The translations under genes were made by a program, and so were the position numbers. This document shows, piece by piece, positions 9,549-18,592 of a stretch of DNA of 64,000 nt. How positions within the stretch are numbered: position 1 is the stretch's first letter; each line of letters opens with the position of its first letter. The DNA is from Hyunsoonleella ulvae (GTDB taxonomy: Bacteria; Bacteroidota; Bacteroidia; Flavobacteriales; Flavobacteriaceae): contig NZ_JAEPJQ010000002.1 in NCBI RefSeq assembly GCF_016827605.1, positions 682,001 through 746,000 on the forward strand, given 5' to 3'. The notes under the pieces are model-generated. The model did not search any database, had not been told where the DNA came from, and saw only the letters and a list, made by a program, of their open reading frames with translations.

Positions 9549-10502
9549 CTACCGTTTACGCTTTCTTTGTTTTATGTAATCATCAATAGCCTTTTTGGTG
9601 GTGTACCAATTGCGACCTTCTTTATGGGCATCAATTTTACCTTGTCTTGCTAATAAACTAATGTATTCTTGCCCATAATGTACATCGGGCTCTTCAACAA
9701 TATCTGAGATTATTTTGTAATCTTCGGTGTTATCTGGCAATGCACTTAAATAAATATTAAGTGTACGCTCTAAGGACTGGCACATTAACAACATTAGTTT
9801 AGCATAGTTGCCTTTATTAGCAAGATTTAAAGCATCGTAATATTTCTTTCTATCATTTTTTAAAATAATAGCTGGAGGAAAACCATGTGCCATTAAAATT
9901 AAGTTCATGGATAAGCGTACAGTTCTACCATTACCATCAAAAAACGGATGTATCCACACAAACTTATGATGGAATACTGTAGCCAATTCTATAACATTTA
10001 AACCCAAAGGGTTTTTAGTTACAAAATGCACAAGATCATCTAATAATTGAGATACTTTACGGGCATTGGGAGGTATAAAATTGGCACCAGAAATTCTAAC
10101 TCCTGCATTTCTTAACCTTCCTGCAAAATCATCTTCTATGGAACGTAGTACTAATGCATGAAGCGATAAAATATCCTTTTCATTAAGCTTATACCCTTTA
10201 GTAACCAATGTATACAAATAGTTTATGGCTGTTTCGTGGTTTTTTGCCTCAAAATGTTCCCTTAAAGATTTTCCTTTAATCGTAACCCCTTCCTGAAGTA
10301 CCATTTGGGTTTCTCGCAAACTTAATGTGTTACCCTCTATACTATTGGAATTGTAAGTCCACTCTATAGATAGGGCTTCCTTAATTTTTTGCAATGCAAT
10401 ATTAGGCAGCGGTCTTGCTGCTTCTAGCATTGCTACCTTATCAAATAAACGTTGAAACGTTTCATTTAAGTCTTTCCCGTATGTAACATCTATATCCCAC
10501 AC
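9549..10502 (-). CDS. Fic family protein with C-terminal helix-turn-helix
   Basis: 317 residues. The Fic core carries the catalytic motif HPFFDGNGRT (residues 185-194, His185), which transfers AMP or another nucleotide-derived group onto target hydroxyls. An inhibitory (S/T)xxxE(G/N) motif sits N-terminal to the core (S52...E56-G57), marking a class II Fic held inactive by its own glutamate. Residues about 275-317 look like an excisionase/MerR-type DNA-binding helix-turn-helix (EYISLLARQGKIDAHKEGR then WYTTKKAIDDYI). The start is GTG: an in-frame stop lies just upstream. An 8-base palindrome abuts the start codon, suggesting autoregulation. Stands alone; no antitoxin gene is adjacent. Confidence 0.92.
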   Translation of the reverse strand: MWDIDVTYGKDLNETFQRLFDKVAMLEAARPLPNIALQKIKEALSIEWTYNSNSIEGNTLSLRETQMVLQEGVTIKGKSLREHFEAKNHETAINYLYTLVTKGYKLNEKDILSLHALVLRSIEDDFAGRLRNAGVRISGANFIPPNARKVSQLLDDLVHFVTKNPLGLNVIELATVFHHKFVWIHPFFDGNGRTVRLSMNLILMAHGFPPAIILKNDRKKYYDALNLANKGNYAKLMLLMCQSLERTLNIYLSALPDNTEDYKIISDIVEEPDVHYGQEYISLLARQGKIDAHKEGRNWYTTKKAIDDYIKQRKRKR

Positions 10503-10532
10503 AGTACAAAGATACTAAATATCGTTTGTACT
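10503..10532 (-). promoter_or_regulatory. Inverted repeat overlapping the fic promoter (candidate operator)
   Basis: AGTACAAA (10503-10510) and TTTGTACT (10525-10532) are perfect inverted copies separated by 14 bases, ending at the base next to the fic start codon. A Bacteroidetes -7 element TATCTTTG (minus strand, 10514-10507) lies inside the repeat, so a bound protein would block transcription. With this -7 position the transcript would begin at or very near the GTG, i.e. be nearly leaderless. Confidence 0.6.
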
Positions 10533-10559
10533 TAAAAATAATTCTATCCGATATTGAAA

Positions 10560-11315
10560 TTATTCCAACCAACCTTTAAAGTCCTTAACCCGTTCTCTGG
10601 CTACAATAACGTCTTGTTCATTATAAGAGTTTAATTTTATTTGTAAACGCGAATTGGTATAGCTTACCATATCTTTTATGGCGTTAATGTTGACAAAAAA
10701 CTTACGGTTAATTCGGAAAAAAGTTTGTGGTTCTAGCTCTTCCTCTAATTGCTCTAAAGTAGTATCTATTAAATAATTTCTACCATCTGTAGTGTGTAAA
10801 TAGGTGCCTTTATTTTCGCTATAAAAACACTCTATCTCGTCTATATTTATCAATTTTAAGTGTTGCCCAACTTTTACAGAAAATCGTTTTTTATATTCCC
10901 TATCTATAGGGTTTACTAATAGTTTTTTAATATCATTAAAATCTAGTGTTACGGCTTGTTTTTGTGGTGCACGGTCTTGGTATTTTTTTACTGCTATAGC
11001 TAAATCGTCTTCATCTATTGGTTTTAATAAATAATCTATGCTATTTAATTTGAAGGCTTGCAGCGCATATTCATCATAAGCTGTTGTGAATATCACGGCA
11101 GACTTAATTTCTATAGTTTCAAAAATTTCAAAGGAGAGTCCATCGCTTAATTGAATATCTAAAAATATTAAATCGGGATGCGTATTGTTTTGAAACCATG
11201 CTATGGCTTCTTCTACAGAATGTAGCATAACTTGTGCTTCTAAATGTAATGTTTGAAGCATGCGCTGTAAACGTCTTGCAGATGGTTTTTCGTCTTCTAT
11301 AATTATTACGTTCAT
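10560..11315 (-). CDS. LytTR-family response regulator
   Basis: 251 residues. Receiver domain about 1-120 with the phosphoacceptor Asp53 in LIFLDIQLSDG and acidic pocket EDE (7-9); LytTR DNA-binding domain about 145-250 (FSVKVGQHLKLINIDEIEC, ...FFRINRKFFVNINAI). Binds tandem ACAGTT-type repeats when phosphorylated. Last gene of the minus-strand operon that encodes its sensor kinase two genes upstream; 116 bases separate it from the small 2TM protein gene. Candidate sites are present upstream of the first gene of the group, at 14313-14342. Confidence 0.95.
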   Translation of the reverse strand: MNVIIIEDEKPSARRLQRMLQTLHLEAQVMLHSVEEAIAWFQNNTHPDLIFLDIQLSDGLSFEIFETIEIKSAVIFTTAYDEYALQAFKLNSIDYLLKPIDEDDLAIAVKKYQDRAPQKQAVTLDFNDIKKLLVNPIDREYKKRFSVKVGQHLKLINIDEIECFYSENKGTYLHTTDGRNYLIDTTLEQLEEELEPQTFFRINRKFFVNINAIKDMVSYTNSRLQIKLNSYNEQDVIVARERVKDFKGWLE

Positions 11316-11431
11316 TGTATTTCGATTGACTGTTTTTGGTTGATAAACTTTGTACTAGTACGCTATTTTTGCCGATTCCACGTTAAGACTTTGAGAAATG
11401 AAAGCCTGTCAACAGAGAGGTATTTAAATGA

Positions 11432-11770
11432 TTATTCAAATTGACGCTCGTCTCGTTGTTCTCTTTCCATATACTCTCGTATTTTACGTTCTTCCCATTT
11501 TTTATTGAAGGCTAGACGCTTGCCAAATACGCCTATGGCATGAAACCCCAAACCTATACCCCAAAAAACTGGTGTTGACCATGTGCCGAAATGCCACATA
11601 TTCCCACTATTAACGGCTATTATCACAACAATAAAAATATTTACGACTACATACCAGAAGGCATGCCAGTAAAAGCCCTTAAGAGCTTTTAAGCGTTTTT
11701 CTGCCCGTAAATATGCATCTTCGTTTCTATAATTTCGTTCCCCGTAAGGTTGTATATCGTACTTATCCAT
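11432..11770 (-). CDS. Small 2TM-domain membrane protein
   Basis: 112 residues. Consists of the flavobacterial 2TM domain: an amphipathic start (YLRAEKRLKALKGFYWHAF), two transmembrane helices about residues 35-52 and 62-80, and a charged tail (ERKIREYMEREQ). The C-terminal about 90 residues of the neighbouring histidine kinase are clearly homologous (GGNWERRKIEQFMREEEE). Lies between kinase and response regulator genes, so probably modulates or senses with that system at the inner membrane (inference). Role of the 2TM domain is not known. Confidence 0.85.
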   Translation of the reverse strand: MDKYDIQPYGERNYRNEDAYLRAEKRLKALKGFYWHAFWYVVVNIFIVVIIAVNSGNMWHFGTWSTPVFWGIGLGFHAIGVFGKRLAFNKKWEERKIREYMEREQRDERQFE

Positions 11771-11823
11771 TGTTTTAAATTTTTATTTTTTGTTTATTTT
11801 ATAAAACTGCTACAACTTCAGTT

Positions 11824-13164
11824 CTATTTCCATCTATTCTCTTCCTCCTCACGCATAAATTGCTCTATTTTGCGTCGTTCCCAGTTACCCCCAAAAGTTT
11901 TATCACTTACAAAAACTTTAAAAGCTTGTATGGTTAAACCTATGCCCCAACCTATCATTGGAAACCAAAACCATTGAAAACCCCAAAACGTTTTATAATT
12001 GATAAATATTAAAAATGGTATCACTAAACAGTAGGATATTAAACTGTAGTAAAAGTTTTTTAATTCTTCTACATGATTGCGGGCTCTTAAATAAGTATCG
12101 TCTATTTGATTTGATGTTTGTGTTCTCATAACTGATATTTGTTTTGTAAGCATTGGTATTGCAACAGCAAACTTTTGTGCTTCTTTGTTAATGTCTATTT
12201 TTTTCTTTGTGAGCAGTTTGTAACGTTGCATGATATTTGCCAAACCTACACCACTACTCTTTTTTACGATTTGTTTGGGTTGTAAATTATTTTCTACTAC
12301 CAGATATCCCTCATCCTCATAAATTTTTATGTGTAAAGGTTTATTTGGAGTTACCATATTGTGCTTTACAGCATTTTCTAATAATAATTGTAGCGATAAC
12401 GGCACTACTTTACTTTCTGGATTTTTAGCTTGTGCTGGCATGGTAAAGACAATACTGTCCTCAAACCTCATTTTTAAAAGCGACATATAGGTTTTTGCAA
12501 ACTGTAGCTCTTCGTCTACGGTTACCAACTCCTTATTTTTTTGCTCTAACACATAGCGATATACTTTGGATAATGAGGTAGTGAACTTTTGAGCTTGATG
12601 GGGATTCTCTTCAATTAAACTGGTTAATACATTTAAACTATTAAATAAAAAATGCGGATCTAGCTGATTCTTTAATGCATCAAACTTTGCACTTGCCGTA
12701 CCTGCTATTACTTTTTGTTCCTTTAATTTGTTTTGCTGGTACTTGTTATAAAAGTATATAATGTGGAATACTGATACTATAGCAAGGGTAATCCAAAGCC
12801 CGAAATAGTAATATTCCAATTTGTCATTTGCTATAAATTCTTCAACAGAGGTCCCTCCAAAAACAAAGTAGGTAAATAATCTTAAAAAGAATAAACCTAT
12901 TAATGTGATTAGTGTTGACCCTATAATTCCAGCGATAATACGCTTTAGTGTACTGTTCTTTTTCCATTTGTAGGCATTCATTTTATCAAAAAAGTACATA
13001 TTGGAGTACCCTAACAGAAATGCATACAATTGATAGAATCCAAAATCGATTAAAAAATCCTGTATACTGTCGTAGCTAAACCTATCGGATAGTAGCTCTC
13101 CAATAACATAAACTATACAACCAATTATAAATGTTATAAGAATTTGTCTAATCGATTTTTTCAT
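11824..13164 (-). CDS. LytS-type sensor histidine kinase with C-terminal 2TM domain
   Basis: 446 residues. N-terminal half has about four transmembrane helices (roughly 8-24, 42-60, 76-100, 122-140). The His_kinase domain follows with phosphoacceptor His171 in QLDPHFLFNSLN, then an HATPase region with the N box LLLENAVKHN (about 261-270) and G box SSGVGLANI (about 303-311). After residue 355 comes a 2TM domain with two more membrane helices, homologous to the small protein encoded next. Cytoplasmic kinase flanked by membrane modules on both sides is an unusual topology. Partner of the LytTR regulator in the same operon. Confidence 0.93.
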   Translation of the reverse strand: MKKSIRQILITFIIGCIVYVIGELLSDRFSYDSIQDFLIDFGFYQLYAFLLGYSNMYFFDKMNAYKWKKNSTLKRIIAGIIGSTLITLIGLFFLRLFTYFVFGGTSVEEFIANDKLEYYYFGLWITLAIVSVFHIIYFYNKYQQNKLKEQKVIAGTASAKFDALKNQLDPHFLFNSLNVLTSLIEENPHQAQKFTTSLSKVYRYVLEQKNKELVTVDEELQFAKTYMSLLKMRFEDSIVFTMPAQAKNPESKVVPLSLQLLLENAVKHNMVTPNKPLHIKIYEDEGYLVVENNLQPKQIVKKSSGVGLANIMQRYKLLTKKKIDINKEAQKFAVAIPMLTKQISVMRTQTSNQIDDTYLRARNHVEELKNFYYSLISYCLVIPFLIFINYKTFWGFQWFWFPMIGWGIGLTIQAFKVFVSDKTFGGNWERRKIEQFMREEEENRWK

Positions 13165-13185
13165 GATACGTTTTATTGCAAAAAT

Positions 13186-13809
13186 TTACTGTTTACATGA
13201 TTTTAGTAACTCCTCTACCCGATCCTTACCCCATTTGGGATGAAATTCCGTTTCTGCTTTAAATTTAGCAAAAAGTTCTAAGGCGCGTTCTAAGTCTTTA
13301 CAAAATGGTGTGGTATCTTGTCCAAAGTATTTTGCACTGCCAATATTCCACTCTGCTTTAGATGCAACAACCCTTGGGTTATCTGGTGCTATGGCTTCTG
13401 CCTTAGCATATAACTCAATTACTTTTGGAGATAAGGTCATACCGTAAGTGGCACCATCTGAAGCAATCCAAGCCGTATGCAATAAGGCTTGCATTACCAT
13501 AATCTCTGGGTTATTTTTTGAAATTGCTGTAGCGTCATTCAATAAATCCTGTCCCTTTTTTAATTTTGCAACTAGTTTATCTTTATCCTGTTCCCCAAAA
13601 CTGGTTACGATATTTATTTGAGCTGCCCAGTACGGTGGCAACCAGTTGTCTGGCTCTGCTGAAGCTATGCGCTCAAACAAATTGGCAGCTTCTGCTGGTT
13701 TGTTTTCCCCCCACAACTCAAATGCTTTTTGCATTCCTTTTTCATAATTAGTTTGTGCCGTTGTTAATATTGACACTAAAAATGTTGCGATAATAAATAG
13801 GTGTTTCAT
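13186..13809 (-). CDS. Exported TPR-like protein
   Basis: 207 residues with a cleavable signal peptide (about 1-18, ending TTAQ). The mature part is helical and repeat-like: AFELWGENKPAEAANLFERI and a later helix pair resemble tetratricopeptide repeats, and a tail rich in charged residues ends with a cysteine. Probably periplasmic; enzymatic residues are not visible. It starts 11 bases after the DUF2141 gene and ends 21 bases before the histidine kinase gene, so it belongs to that signalling operon and may supply an envelope input. Confidence 0.75.
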   Translation of the reverse strand: MKHLFIIATFLVSILTTAQTNYEKGMQKAFELWGENKPAEAANLFERIASAEPDNWLPPYWAAQINIVTSFGEQDKDKLVAKLKKGQDLLNDATAISKNNPEIMVMQALLHTAWIASDGATYGMTLSPKVIELYAKAEAIAPDNPRVVASKAEWNIGSAKYFGQDTTPFCKDLERALELFAKFKAETEFHPKWGKDRVEELLKSCKQ

Positions 13810-13820
13810 GATATTAAGTG

Positions 13821-14246
13821 TTATAATGTGATATGTTGTGTTACTGATTCGTTATTGATTGTGAATTTGGCATCTTCCCATTTTGGTGGCCCCATAAAAC
13901 CTTTAGCATTATTTGAGCACCCATAATCTTCTTTGGGAATACCAAACATACCTGTATCCATTTTATTGTTATTGTTTTCATCGTGGTAAAATGATACAGC
14001 ATAAGTACCGTTAGGTATATTTTTAAAAACTACTTCGCAACTGTTGTTTTGTATTATTAAGGAAGTAGATTTATAGCCTTTTCCTAGGAAGCTGGCTTGT
14101 GAATTATAAAGGGATATGTAAACTTTCCCTGAATTACTTTCTAAATTAGAGATTGTTACGGTTACATGATGTCCTGTAGCCTCTTGTGCAAATGAAAGCG
14201 ATGTGCTTATAATGATGAAGCAGATGATTTTGATAAGTTGTTGCAT
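13821..14246 (-). CDS. DUF2141 secreted protein
   Basis: 141 residues, signal peptide about 1-20 (ending SLSFAQ), then a beta-rich domain with DUF2141 signatures: LESNSGKVYISLYNSQ near the start, GTYAVSFYHDENNNNKMDTG in the middle (an acidic, calcium-binding-like loop) and FGIPKEDYG...FMGPPKWEDAKF near the end. Predicted periplasmic or outer-surface. First gene of the operon TPR protein-kinase-2TM-response regulator, and preceded by LytTR-like boxes, so it may be the main regulated output of that two-component system. Confidence 0.9.
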   Translation of the reverse strand: MQQLIKIICFIIISTSLSFAQEATGHHVTVTISNLESNSGKVYISLYNSQASFLGKGYKSTSLIIQNNSCEVVFKNIPNGTYAVSFYHDENNNNKMDTGMFGIPKEDYGCSNNAKGFMGPPKWEDAKFTINNESVTQHITL

Positions 14247-14312
14247 AACTGTTTTATTTTTAATGACAGTTCAAATATCTTATCAAAGCCCACGAATTTA
14301 AAATTGAACTTA

Positions 14313-14342
14313 CCGAACTGTAAAAAACAGATACTGAATTGT
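14313..14342 (-). promoter_or_regulatory. Tandem LytTR-like binding boxes upstream of the DUF2141 operon
   Basis: Minus-strand ACAATTCAG (14342-14334) and ACAGTTCGG (14321-14313) are spaced 21 bases start to start, the 9+12 arrangement of LytTR/AgrA-type sites. A third copy ACAGTTTAA lies at 14360-14352, and further ACAGTT words occur at 14266 (plus strand) and immediately before the ATG (14252-14247). A weak -7 element GATATTTG (14279-14272) lacks a TTG -33 box, as expected of an activator-dependent promoter. Confidence 0.55.
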
Positions 14343-14380
14343 AGTTTTCTTTTAAACTGTAGTAAACAGGCATAAAAAAG

Positions 14381-14411
14381 TTAAGGATACTTTGTAATAA
14401 AGTATCCTTAA
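14381..14411 (-). terminator. Rho-independent terminator of tonB
   Basis: Perfect 13-base arms TTAAGGATACTTT (14381-14393) and AAAGTATCCTTAA (14399-14411) around a 5-base loop. On the minus strand the hairpin is followed by CTTTTTTATG, giving a T-run, and it lies 55 bases after the tonB stop codon. Confidence 0.85.
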
Positions 14412-14465
14412 CCGTCCAAACATGATAACTGGGTATTAACCCTAAAAAAGCTTGTTATGTGTTTG

Positions 14466-15263
14466 CTATTGTTCTGCCATTTTAAAATTAATAGGCAAAC
14501 TAAATGGTACACTTACAGGTTTACCGCGTTGTTTTCCTGGAATCATTTTTGGCAATAAACTTACTATACGGTGTGCTTCATCTTCCAATATTTTATCTGG
14601 ACCTCTAGTTCTAATTTTTGTAATTCTTCCATCTTGAGCTATTACAAATATTACAAACACACGTCCTGATATTTCCATATCTAATGCCATTTCTGGATAG
14701 TTGAAGTTTTTTGCTACATGCATATTCATTTTTTCTTGAAAACACTTTCTGCGCTCAGATTTTTTTACCTTCTCACAACCAGGAAATAAAGGCACATCTT
14801 CAATTACAGCAAATGGTACCTCAACTTCCTCTTCTATTTGCCCAACATTTACATCTTCAACACGTATTACATTATCACTTATTAAATCATCCTGACTAGT
14901 TTCTGTACTTTCAAATACAGTTTCTTCAATCTCTTCTGTATCCTCTACAATTTGTACAGTCTCTTGCATAACTACTGGCGGTGGTGGCGGTGGTGGCGTA
15001 TTCATACTTACCAACGGAATTTCTTCATCTATTTCCGTATCCATCACAATCATATCTATTACTACTGCCTCTTCTTCATATGTTTTATATTCAATCGCTT
15101 GCCACGAAAAGAATAACATAATATTGAGTCCTATAGCGAAATAAAGGCTGCTATTCCGGCCTACCTCTAATTCTGGGTTCTTTTTAGGTATCATGTTTAC
15201 CGGTTTTAAAGTTTGTAATTGCTCTAACAATGAAATTTTTAAAATCTCATTGTTTGTTATCAT
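14466..15263 (-). CDS. tonB: TonB energy transducer
   Basis: 265 residues. Cytoplasmic N-terminus, one transmembrane helix about residues 40-56 (YFAIGLNIMLFFSW), an acidic, proline-rich periplasmic linker (PPPPPPP about 90-96, then Glu-rich) and a C-terminal TonB domain about 180-262 (FNYPEMALDMEISGRVFVIF, PGKQRGKPVSVPFSLPINF). Transfers proton-motive energy from ExbBD to outer-membrane receptors, of which at least two are encoded in this window. The ATG at codon 24 (15194) is a plausible alternative start, because relatives begin close to the KKNPE motif. exbB/exbD are not adjacent. Confidence 0.92.
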   Translation of the reverse strand: MITNNEILKISLLEQLQTLKPVNMIPKKNPELEVGRNSSLYFAIGLNIMLFFSWQAIEYKTYEEEAVVIDMIVMDTEIDEEIPLVSMNTPPPPPPPVVMQETVQIVEDTEEIEETVFESTETSQDDLISDNVIRVEDVNVGQIEEEVEVPFAVIEDVPLFPGCEKVKKSERRKCFQEKMNMHVAKNFNYPEMALDMEISGRVFVIFVIAQDGRITKIRTRGPDKILEDEAHRIVSLLPKMIPGKQRGKPVSVPFSLPINFKMAEQ

Positions 15264-15413
15264 TTTGTTACTGTAAAATTAAAGTGTGCCTTCAATATTA
15301 ATTATGACTTTTGTCATATTACCAAAATAACATCGTAATTTTAACAATATGAAAATATAAAAGCCTTATAAATGAATATATTTATGATTATTCATTTTTT
15401 AATAAATCTACCA

Positions 15414-15421
15414 TATGTTTG
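15414..15421 (+). promoter_or_regulatory. -7 element of the NYN-LOTUS gene
   Basis: TATGTTTG matches the Bacteroidetes -7 consensus TAnnTTTG, 50 bases upstream of the start codon. No clear TTG -33 element is found at the usual distance, so the call is moderate. Confidence 0.45.
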
Positions 15422-15471
15422 GCTCTGGCATAACTATCCTGTAACTTAGAGACTTATTTTAAACACTTATT

Positions 15472-16248
15472 ATGAATATTAATCTTGCTGTTTTAATAGA
15501 TGGGGATAACATACCTGCAAGTCATGTTAATGAAATGATGGAAGAAATCGCGAAATATGGTAATCCCACCATAAAGCGTATTTATGGAGACTGGACAAAA
15601 CCAAATTTAAACAAATGGAAAAAAGTATTACTTGAAAATGCAATCACACCTGTACAGCAATATAGTTATACTATTGGAAAAAACGCCACAGACTCCGCCA
15701 TGATAATTGATGCTATGGATATTTTATATTCCAATAAAGTTGAGGGGTTTTGCCTAGTGTCCAGTGATAGTGACTTTACACGTTTGGCTACACGATTAAG
15801 GGAAGCCCGTATGCAAGTTATTGGCATTGGGGAAAAGAAAACGCCAAATCCGTTCATAGCTGCATGTGACAGGTTTATATATATTGAAATTTTAAAAAGC
15901 AGAGATAACGAAAAAGAGGATAGTGATACTAATGATTCTAAATCATCCAAAAAACCTTCTGTTGATATTATTACCCTGAAAGAGATTAATTTGATAAAAT
16001 CCTCAATAGAAGATTTGTCTGATGAAGATGGATGGGCATTTCTAGGGGATGTTGGTAGTTTAATACAAAAGAAACGCCCTAATTTTGACTCAAGAAACTA
16101 TGGTTTTCAAAAGCTAACGCCTCTAATAAAATCTACAGGTAAATTTGATATTGAAGAGCGTAATGCCCCAAACAATAGTAGGTATAAACATATTTACATT
16201 AAGAACAAAGCAAAAGAAAAACGCGGTGAAAAACGCCACAAATCCTAA
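15472..16248 (+). CDS. NYN-domain nuclease-like protein with OST-HTH/LOTUS domain
   Basis: 258 residues. N-terminal NYN (PIN-like) domain about 1-140 with the acidic residues of the metal site: VLIDGDNI (Asp9, Asp11), DSAMIIDAMD, and LVSSDSDFTRLA (the SDSDF motif). A charged linker (about 145-165) precedes a C-terminal OST-HTH/LOTUS domain (about 170-240, WAFLGDVGSLIQKKRPNFD and GFQKLTPLIKS). The combination is found in LabA-type and MARF1-like proteins and suggests an RNA-binding ribonuclease in the cytoplasm. Monocistronic; a shared terminator separates it from the aconitase gene facing it. Confidence 0.88.
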   Translation: MNINLAVLIDGDNIPASHVNEMMEEIAKYGNPTIKRIYGDWTKPNLNKWKKVLLENAITPVQQYSYTIGKNATDSAMIIDAMDILYSNKVEGFCLVSSDSDFTRLATRLREARMQVIGIGEKKTPNPFIAACDRFIYIEILKSRDNEKEDSDTNDSKSSKKPSVDIITLKEINLIKSSIEDLSDEDGWAFLGDVGSLIQKKRPNFDSRNYGFQKLTPLIKSTGKFDIEERNAPNNSRYKHIYIKNKAKEKRGEKRHKS

Positions 16249-16274
16249 ATATCGCACACCATATTAAAAACAAA

Positions 16275-16297
16275 AAATCCAGCTTTTCGCTGGATTT
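16275..16297. terminator. Bidirectional terminator between NYN gene and acnA
   Basis: AAATCCAGC (16275-16283) and GCTGGATTT (16289-16297) form a perfect hairpin flanked by A-run on the left and T-run on the right, so it can stop transcripts from both sides of this convergent pair. Confidence 0.85.
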
Positions 16298-16324
16298 TTA
16301 AATTTCATGTAGTCTATGCAAATA

Positions 16325-18592
16325 TTAAGCATTTTGCTTCTTTATTAAATTAAGTGCAGAGCCTTCCTTATACCATGCTATCTGTGCATCGTTATATGTA
16401 TGGTTTAATTTAACAGTATCCTTAGTTCCGTCAGTATGCACAATCTCTAAGGTTAATTGCTTATCTGGTCCAAACTCGTTTAAATCTAAGAAGTTAAAGG
16501 AATCATCTTCTTGAATCAAATCATAGTCACTTTCATTAGCAAAGGTTAACCCCAACATCCCTTGTTTTTTCAAGTTGGTTTCATGAATACGCGCAAAAGA
16601 TTTAACAATAACTGCCGCTACTCCTAGATGGCGTGGTTGCATTGCAGCGTGTTCTCTAGAAGAACCTTCTCCATAATTATGATCTCCTACCACAATAGTT
16701 TTAATACCTGCCGCTTTATAAGCACGTTGCACATCTGGTACACCACCATAATCTCCTGTTAATTGATTTTTAACAAAGTTGGTTTTCTTATTAAAAGCGT
16801 TAACCGCTCCAATTAAGGTATTATTGGCTATATTATCTAAATGTCCTCTAAAACGTAACCATGGACCAGCCATAGAAATATGATCGGTTGTACACTTACC
16901 AAAGGCTTTTATTAATAGTTTAGCACCTGTAATAGTGTCGCCTAAGGGTACAAATGGCGTTAGTAATTGTAAGCGTTCTGAATCTTCTTTAACCACAACA
17001 TTTACATGGCTACCATCCTCTTCTGGAGCTAAATACCCATTTTCCTCAACCTCAAAACCTTTTGGAGGTAATTCCCATCCTGTAGGTTCATCTAGCATCA
17101 CTTCTTCCCCATTCTCATTGATGAGTTTATCCGTCATCGGATTAAAATCCAAGCGTCCTGCAATAGCTATTGCTGCTGTAATTTCGGGAGAGGCTACAAA
17201 TGCATGTGTGTTTGGATTTCCATCTGCACGCTTCGCAAAGTTTCTATTGAATGAATGTACGATACTATTTTTTGGTGCATTTTTAGGATCGGAGTATCGT
17301 GCCCATTGGCCAATACAAGGGCCACAAGCATTGGTAAATATAGTAGCATCTAATTTTTCAAAAACTTGTAAAATACCGTCACGCTCAGCAGTATAACGCA
17401 CTTGTTCAGATCCTGGATTAATACCAAATTCTGCTTTTGTTTTTAAATTCTTATCTAATGCTTGTTGTGCTATTGAGGCTGCCCTGGATAAATCTTCGTA
17501 CGAGGAATTAGTACAAGACCCAATCAAGCCCCACTCTACTTTTATCGGCCATTCGTTATCACTAGCTTTTTTTGTCATTTCAGAACCTACCGTTGTAGAC
17601 AAATCTGGGGTAAATGGTCCGTTTAATAATGGGCCTAGTTCAGATAAGTTAATCTCTATAACTTGATCAAAATACTGTTCTGGATTTTCGTAAACTTCAG
17701 CATCAGCTGTTAAATAAGCTGCCACTTCATTTGCTGCATCAGCAACACCTTCTCTATCTGTTGCCCGTAAATACCTATCCATAGAATCATCATATCCAAA
17801 AGTTGATGTGGTTGCACCTATCTCTGCCCCCATATTACAGATAGTTCCTTTACCCGTACATGACATCGATAAAGCCCCAGGACCAAAATATTCTACAATA
17901 GCACCTGTACCTCCTTTTACCGTTAGGATTTCTGCAACTTTTAAAATCACGTCTTTTGGTGCTGTCCATCCCGATAGCTTTCCTGTTAGCTTAACACCTA
18001 TTAACTTTGGGAATTTTAATTCCCACGCCATACCTGCCATCACATCTACTGCATCAGCTCCACCAACACCAATGGCCACCATGCCCAAACCTCCTGCATT
18101 TACCGTATGCGAATCGGTTCCTATCATCATACCGCCAGGAAACGCATAGTTTTCTAGTACCACTTGATGAATAATTCCTGCACCTGGTTTCCAAAAACCA
18201 ATACCATATTTATTGGATACTGATTCTAAAAAATTAAATACCTCGCTACTTACTGTATTGGCATGTTTTAAATCTTTTGCTGCACCTTCTTTGGCTTGTA
18301 TTAAGTGATCGCAATGCACAGTCGTTGGAACTGCTACTTTATCTTTTCCAGCTTGCATAAATTGCAACAAAGCCATTTGTGCTGTTGCATCTTGACATGC
18401 GATTCTATCTGGTGCAAAATCCACGTAGTCTTTTCCTCTTACAAAAGCTTTGGTTGGCATGCCGTCCCATAAGTGGTTGTATAATATTTTTTCTGAAAGT
18501 GTTAGTGGTTTTCCAACAATGTCTCGGGCGGTGTCTACACGCTCTTTCATTCTGGCGTAAACGCCTTTTATCATGTCAATATCAAATGTCAT
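16325..18592 (-). CDS. acnA: Aconitate hydratase, mitochondrial/AcnA type
   Basis: 755 residues, as in mitochondrial-type aconitases. Catalyses citrate-isocitrate isomerisation in the TCA cycle through a [4Fe-4S] cluster. Cluster ligands are Cys360 (GSCTNSS), Cys423 and Cys426 (NACGPCIGQ); the substrate-binding GTDSHT is at about 158-163 and the swivel-domain [15 protein letters not shown] near 645. A second aconitase of the unrelated-order AcnB type is encoded 1.4 kb away on the same strand. Monocistronic by its flanks; no confident promoter found in the 354-base gap upstream. Confidence 0.96.
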   Translation of the reverse strand: MTFDIDMIKGVYARMKERVDTARDIVGKPLTLSEKILYNHLWDGMPTKAFVRGKDYVDFAPDRIACQDATAQMALLQFMQAGKDKVAVPTTVHCDHLIQAKEGAAKDLKHANTVSSEVFNFLESVSNKYGIGFWKPGAGIIHQVVLENYAFPGGMMIGTDSHTVNAGGLGMVAIGVGGADAVDVMAGMAWELKFPKLIGVKLTGKLSGWTAPKDVILKVAEILTVKGGTGAIVEYFGPGALSMSCTGKGTICNMGAEIGATTSTFGYDDSMDRYLRATDREGVADAANEVAAYLTADAEVYENPEQYFDQVIEINLSELGPLLNGPFTPDLSTTVGSEMTKKASDNEWPIKVEWGLIGSCTNSSYEDLSRAASIAQQALDKNLKTKAEFGINPGSEQVRYTAERDGILQVFEKLDATIFTNACGPCIGQWARYSDPKNAPKNSIVHSFNRNFAKRADGNPNTHAFVASPEITAAIAIAGRLDFNPMTDKLINENGEEVMLDEPTGWELPPKGFEVEENGYLAPEEDGSHVNVVVKEDSERLQLLTPFVPLGDTITGAKLLIKAFGKCTTDHISMAGPWLRFRGHLDNIANNTLIGAVNAFNKKTNFVKNQLTGDYGGVPDVQRAYKAAGIKTIVVGDHNYGEGSSREHAAMQPRHLGVAAVIVKSFARIHETNLKKQGMLGLTFANESDYDLIQEDDSFNFLDLNEFGPDKQLTLEIVHTDGTKDTVKLNHTYNDAQIAWYKEGSALNLIKKQNA

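Noticed and set aside
16935-17396. 153-codon open frame opposite acnA
   Set aside because: Antisense shadow of an obvious aconitase gene, no recognisable features.
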